Source of the DNA: Anaerolineae bacterium
GTDB lineage: Bacteria > Chloroflexota > Anaerolineae > Aggregatilineales > Aggregatilineaceae
Assembly: GCA_016929355.1 (NCBI GenBank)
Contig: JAFGJA010000318.1
Coordinates: 1-9,525 of the forward strand
Direction: 5' to 3'
Length of the DNA stretch: 9,525 bases
The translations under genes were made by a program, and so were the position numbers. Below, in pieces: positions 7,212 through 9,525 of this stretch (positions are counted from its first letter, which is position 1; each line of letters opens with the position of its first letter). The notes beneath the pieces were generated by a model. That model had not been told where the DNA came from. It made no database searches and saw only the letters and a list, made by a program, of their open reading frames with translations.

Positions 7212-8375
7212 TTAATCGTAACGCCACACTTCTTCGCGGGAATCATAGTCAAAGGCGACCACTTTTTGATCGTTGTCCGATGTGCCGACCACAATCAACC
7301 CGGCCTGGCCTTCTTCACCGGATGGCACAAACACCATTTCGGTGAGGGCTTCGCCTTTGGTCTTCTCCGACCATTCAACTGTATCCAATTCTTTATTGAC
7401 TACGTAGATGTGTTTGTCCTGCGAACTCACAATCACCATGCCATCGGTCAGGACGGGGGTTGAACGGATACCACCATCGGCAATGTCAATATCGGCAAAC
7501 TCGCCGAATCGATTATCCACAATGGGAATCGCGTACAGGTTGCCGCCGAGATCGCCGACATAGAGGATATCGTCCTGCAAGGCCGGACGCCCCCACACCC
7601 AATCGGAGACTTTAACCCGATCCACGATGGTGTGTGCGTCCAAATCCACCGCGACGATTTCGGAGACAAACGTCCCCACATACACCCAGTTGCGTTCCTC
7701 GTCGTAAGTCATGCCGCCCGGCGCGGCTCCGCCCAGATCAAGTTTCCACAATTGGTCGCCGCTTTCTGTATGAATTGCATACAGGTAATGATCCAGGGAA
7801 ACGACATACAGGGTTGCGGGGGCAGTCTCCGTCTTGTCAAAGTAGAGCGGTTCGCCCCACACGCCGTGATCGGTTTCGAAGGTCCAGAGTTCTTCGTGGG
7901 TTTCACGCGAGACGGCTGTCACGTTCCGGCTGCCGAGGCCAAAGAAGACAGCGTCCTCGCTCACAGCCACGCTACCAATCACGCGATCTTTGGGATCGGG
8001 CGAAATCGGCCCGGCAATCATGCGGCGTTCCGGCTCGTAGACCCATTGCTGCTCGCCGGTTGTGGCATCAATGGCGTGCATCCGCCCCTCATAGTCCCCC
8101 ACGAAAACTGTGCCGTTATCGCCCACCGGAACAGCAAAAAACAGGGCCTCTTCATAGGTGTAGTCTTCAGCCCACAGTTTTTCGCCGCTAAGGGCATCCA
8201 ACGCGACGACACTTTTGTTATTGGCAACATAAATCACGTTGGTATCGGCATTGGCGGTAACACCTGGCCAACTTTCACCGGGACCACCGTCGCAGGCCAC
8301 CAATACCAGAGCAGCGAGCACTAACACCCCCAATGTGAGCCGACGAGAAACGAAAAAATCACGAAGTGAGTTCAA
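7212..8375 (-). CDS. PQQ-like (BamB-like) beta-propeller lipoprotein in the yidC operon
   Basis: This 387-residue secreted protein has a lipoprotein signal peptide: Arg11-Arg12, a hydrophobic core (13-27) and lipobox LVAC with Cys28 as the lipidated residue. The mature part carries about eight PQQ-type repeats with the pattern xxYVGxxxGxxxAxDxxTGxxxW, at roughly 48-68, 89-111, 142-164, 188-210, 230-253, 270-296, 313-335 and 360-384. Clear examples are ALDALSGEKLW and AIDATTGEQQW. This predicts an eight-bladed propeller on the outer face of the membrane. Asp29 follows Cys28, a cytoplasmic-membrane retention signal in E. coli. The start is TTG (8373-8375), supported by AAGGA (8385-8389, 9-base gap) and an in-frame stop just upstream. 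BamB, which has the same fold, is an outer-membrane assembly lipoprotein. The position here between yidD and yidC suggests a role with membrane protein insertion, which is inference. An alternative is a generic propeller scaffold or binding protein. Confidence 0.9.
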   Translation of the reverse strand: MNSLRDFFVSRRLTLGVLVLAALVLVACDGGPGESWPGVTANADTNVIYVANNKSVVALDALSGEKLWAEDYTYEEALFFAVPVGDNGTVFVGDYEGRMHAIDATTGEQQWVYEPERRMIAGPISPDPKDRVIGSVAVSEDAVFFGLGSRNVTAVSRETHEELWTFETDHGVWGEPLYFDKTETAPATLYVVSLDHYLYAIHTESGDQLWKLDLGGAAPGGMTYDEERNWVYVGTFVSEIVAVDLDAHTIVDRVKVSDWVWGRPALQDDILYVGDLGGNLYAIPIVDNRFGEFADIDIADGGIRSTPVLTDGMVIVSSQDKHIYVVNKELDTVEWSEKTKGEALTEMVFVPSGEEGQAGLIVVGTSDNDQKVVAFDYDSREEVWRYD

Positions 8376-8384
8376 CTGAGTTAT

Positions 8385-8389
8385 TCCTT
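8385..8389 (-). promoter_or_regulatory. Ribosome binding site that supports the TTG start of the lipoprotein gene
   Basis: AAGGA on the minus strand lies 9 bases before TTG 8373-8375. No ATG or GTG is available at a usable distance before the signal peptide, so this site decides the start. Confidence 0.6.
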
Positions 8390-8412
8390 AAACTTTCCAA
8401 TGCGGGCCAGCA

Positions 8413-8625
8413 TCAATCCGGCACTGGATCATAACCGCCGGGACTCAACGGGTGACACCGCCCGATCCGTTTCAGGCCCAGCCAGCCACCTTTAATGAAA
8501 CCATGTTTTTGGATGGCTTCATAGGTATAGTGTGAACAACTGGGATCATAACGGCAGCTCGGTGGGAGCGCCCGCGAGATGGTTTTCTGGTATACGCGAA
8601 TAACTGCCAGCGCAAGATATTTCAC
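8413..8625 (-). CDS. yidD: YidD, membrane protein insertion efficiency factor
   Basis: This 70-residue protein is the small YidD (alpha-haemolysin/DUF37) factor that aids YidC-dependent insertion at the inner face of the membrane. It has an amphipathic N-terminal helix (about 3-18), then the family core PPSCRYDPSCSHYTYEAI (21-38), HGFIKGGWLGLKRIGRCHP (41-59) and the ending GGYDPVPD (63-70). Cys24, Cys30 and Cys57 are the conserved cysteines. The start is GTG 8623-8625, preceded by a strong AGGAGA (8635-8640, 9-base gap) inside the end of rnpA. This GTG overlaps the rnpA stop TGA as GTGA. A longer frame opening at 8685 would add 20 residues unlike the family, so it was not used. The lipoprotein gene begins 37 bases later. 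Confidence 0.95.
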   Translation of the reverse strand: MKYLALAVIRVYQKTISRALPPSCRYDPSCSHYTYEAIQKHGFIKGGWLGLKRIGRCHPLSPGGYDPVPD

Positions 8626-8984
8626 GACTGCAAATCTCCTGGCGAAGCCGGTTGGATCAGGTTGGCCTGTTGCAGCAAGCTCCACACGACATCATATAAC
8701 GCCGGGAACGATAGATCAACCAGCGGCTGACGCGCGATAAAGGCCAGATCATATCCGGGCTTTAACAGAGGATGTAAGCGGCGCACTACTTCACGCAGCC
8801 GCCGCCGCATCCGGTTCCGCACAACAGCCTTACCCAGGTGTTTACTGGTGATAAACCCATAGCGGTTATGCGCTAATCCGTTGGGGATTACGCTCACAAC
8901 GAGTACCCGGTGTCGCCAGACCCGCCCTTGCTTGCGCAAACGGGCAAAATCTTCCCGACGACGAAGACGGTATTGGCGCTGCAT
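8622..8984 (-). CDS. rnpA: Ribonuclease P protein component
   Basis: This 120-residue basic protein is the cofactor of the RNase P ribozyme, which removes 5' leaders from precursor tRNAs. It begins MQRQYRLRRREDFARLRKQG, the family's usual N-terminus. It carries the RNR signature around AVVRNRMRRRLREVVRR (53-69, with Arg56-Asn57-Arg58), which contacts RNase P RNA. The end (about 105-120) is a less conserved tail. The start is put at ATG 8982-8984 because it aligns with the family. A GTG four codons upstream (8994-8996) is an alternative, and GGGGTG sits 11 bases before the ATG. rpmH ends 26 bases upstream, as usual for this pair. The last bases contain the yidD ribosome binding site and overlap its start codon. 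Confidence 0.95.
   Translation of the reverse strand: MQRQYRLRRREDFARLRKQGRVWRHRVLVVSVIPNGLAHNRYGFITSKHLGKAVVRNRMRRRLREVVRRLHPLLKPGYDLAFIARQPLVDLSFPALYDVVWSLLQQANLIQPASPGDLQS
8635..8640 (-). promoter_or_regulatory. Ribosome binding site of yidD inside rnpA
   Basis: AGGAGA on the minus strand lies within the last codons of rnpA and 9 bases before the yidD GTG. It is the strongest Shine-Dalgarno match in this operon. It fixes the yidD start and implies coupling with rnpA translation. Confidence 0.8.
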
Positions 8985-9010
8985 CGCGGCCAGCACACCC
9001 CAGGGATTAA

Positions 9011-9187
9011 CTAGGCTTTCCAGTTAATTTTCTTGACGTGGTTGTTCATCGCAACGGTCAGTTGCTTACGACCTTTGGCGCGGCGCAGCTTCAAAACCTT
9101 GCGACCACCGCGCGTCTGCATCCGTTGGCGGAAGCCGTGAACACGAACGCGGCGGCGTTTCTTGGGTTGGTAGGTACGTTTTGGCAT
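9011..9187 (-). CDS. rpmH: 50S ribosomal protein L34
   Basis: This 58-residue, very basic protein of the large ribosomal subunit was found by direct translation. It starts MPKRTYQPKKRRRVRVHGFR and continues with QRMQTRGGRKVLKLRRAKGR (21-40). The family pattern is KRTYQPxxRRRxRxHGFRxRMxTxxGRxVLxxRRxKGRxxL. It is longer than the usual 44-47 residues because of a tail of about 13 residues (VAMNNHVKKINWKA). ATG 9185-9187 has GAGG (9195-9198) 7 bases upstream. It is the first gene of the rpmH-rnpA-yidD-lipoprotein-yidC-jag run, 115 bases downstream of a good promoter, with a terminator-like hairpin between them. Confidence 0.97.
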   Translation of the reverse strand: MPKRTYQPKKRRRVRVHGFRQRMQTRGGRKVLKLRRAKGRKQLTVAMNNHVKKINWKA

Positions 9188-9202
9188 TCGATTTCCTCTT
9201 TC

Positions 9203-9223
9203 AAAAAACGCGCTCAGGGCGCG
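9203..9223 (-). terminator. Terminator-like hairpin in the rpmH leader
   Basis: On the minus strand CGCGC (9223-9219), loop CCTGA and GCGCG (9213-9209) form a perfect GC stem followed directly by six Ts (9208-9203). The shape is that of an intrinsic terminator. It lies between the promoter at 9302-9331 and the rpmH ribosome binding site. It could attenuate the operon, or end read-through from the upstream membrane-protein gene. The 5-base stem is short, so efficiency is uncertain. Confidence 0.5.
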
Positions 9224-9301
9224 ATTTCACATCAACAATGTCATCAGATAGCGAATCCAACTGCGACTGTAACAGATCATCGCAGCGTATCACAAGGCGA
9301 A

Positions 9302-9331
9302 AGTATAGCGCATGGCGCGGGGTTGGGTCAA
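9302..9331 (-). promoter_or_regulatory. Sigma-A-like promoter of the rpmH operon
   Basis: On the minus strand TTGACC (9331-9326, 5 of 6) and TATACT (9307-9302, 5 of 6) are separated by 18 bases. Transcription would start near 9295, giving a leader of about 108 bases before rpmH. This is the best promoter match upstream of the operon. Confidence 0.65.
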
Positions 9332-9375
9332 GCGTCATTTAAGATGATATACGTTCTGGAAAGAAACTCGTTGCC

Positions 9376-9392
9376 GGGATTCGGTTAATCCC
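9376..9392 (-). other. Small inverted repeat over the stop codon of the upstream gene
   Basis: GGGATT and AATCCC (9387-9392 and 9376-9381) form a perfect 6-base stem with a 5-base loop that covers the stop codon of the membrane-protein fragment. No T-run follows, so it is at most a weak or Rho-assisted 3' end. Confidence 0.3.
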
Positions 9393-9525
9393 AGTCGTTT
9401 TTATCCGGTTCTAACGATAAACCAATGCCATAGCCGATCATGCTTAAGATGATGAGTGGCAGCACCGCCAGCAGCACCCAGTCCCCGCTCAACAGCAGCC
9501 GCATGACAATGGCCGGGATGATCCC
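9385..9525 (-). CDS. C-terminal end of an unidentified membrane protein (partial)
   Basis: The minus-strand frame is open from the window edge to TAA at 9385-9387 and gives 46 residues. The visible part contains a hydrophobic stretch from about residue 16 to 37 (WVLLAVLPLIILSMIGYGIG), a membrane segment by composition, then a short charged end SLEPDKNDWD. An earlier hydrophobic patch (GIIPAIVMRLLL) may be a second segment. The family cannot be named from this piece. It is on the same strand as rpmH and ends 54 bases upstream of the rpmH promoter, so it is probably a separate transcription unit. Confidence 0.6.
   Translation of the reverse strand, partial: GIIPAIVMRLLLSGDWVLLAVLPLIILSMIGYGIGLSLEPDKNDWD

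Noticed and set aside
7632..8324. 230-codon open frame on the plus strand opposite the lipoprotein gene
   Set aside because: It is antisense to the propeller gene, with no ribosome binding site and no recognisable fold. It follows from codon bias on the other strand.
9188..9525. Origin of replication next to rpmH
   Set aside because: rpmH often lies near dnaA and oriC, but no repeated TTATCCACA-type boxes or AT-rich unwinding region are visible, and the next gene encodes a membrane protein on the same strand.

Overview
The window looks like a chromosomal segment of a moderately GC-rich bacterium. The likely source is Chloroflexota, possibly an Anaerolineae-type lineage. This rests on the style of the Rho and YidC proteins, the rpmH-rnpA-yidD-yidC-jag gene order and the absence of typical Gram-negative outer-membrane genes. 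It is inference from recognition and was not tested by search. No phage, transposon, CRISPR array, tRNA or rRNA is visible.

Layout. Positions 1-402 are an AT-richer non-coding stretch with two sigma-A-like promoters and several hairpins. It reads as a long leader for rho (403-1668, +). Everything else lies on the minus strand and converges on rho. Read in the direction of transcription (right to left), first comes the C-terminal tail of a membrane protein (9385-9525, cut by the window edge). A leader with a good promoter and a terminator-like hairpin follows. Next is a compact operon: rpmH (L34), rnpA (RNase P protein), yidD, a beta-propeller lipoprotein, yidC and jag/khpB. A hairpin with a short T-run (about 5327-5357) separates this from three metabolic genes: a PfkB-family sugar/inositol-type kinase, an extended SDR (dihydroflavonol-reductase-like) and a YtcJ-type amidohydrolase. 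A 44-base convergent gap then leads to the end of rho.

How the genes work together. The rpmH-to-jag block is the conserved set for ribosome building, tRNA 5' processing, membrane protein insertion (YidD helping YidC) and RNA binding (KhpB). Its unusual member is a lipoprotein with eight PQQ-like (BamB-like) repeats placed between yidD and yidC. It is a candidate extracytoplasmic partner of the YidC insertase. The downstream kinase/SDR/amidohydrolase trio shares a direction and short spacing, but no common substrate can be read from the sequence.

Most of the window is ordinary core genome. The points worth a second look are the lipoprotein in the yidC operon, terminator-like hairpins in both the rho and rpmH leaders, the rnpA/yidD start-stop overlap, and an Asp-to-Gly change next to the catalytic Glu of Rho.
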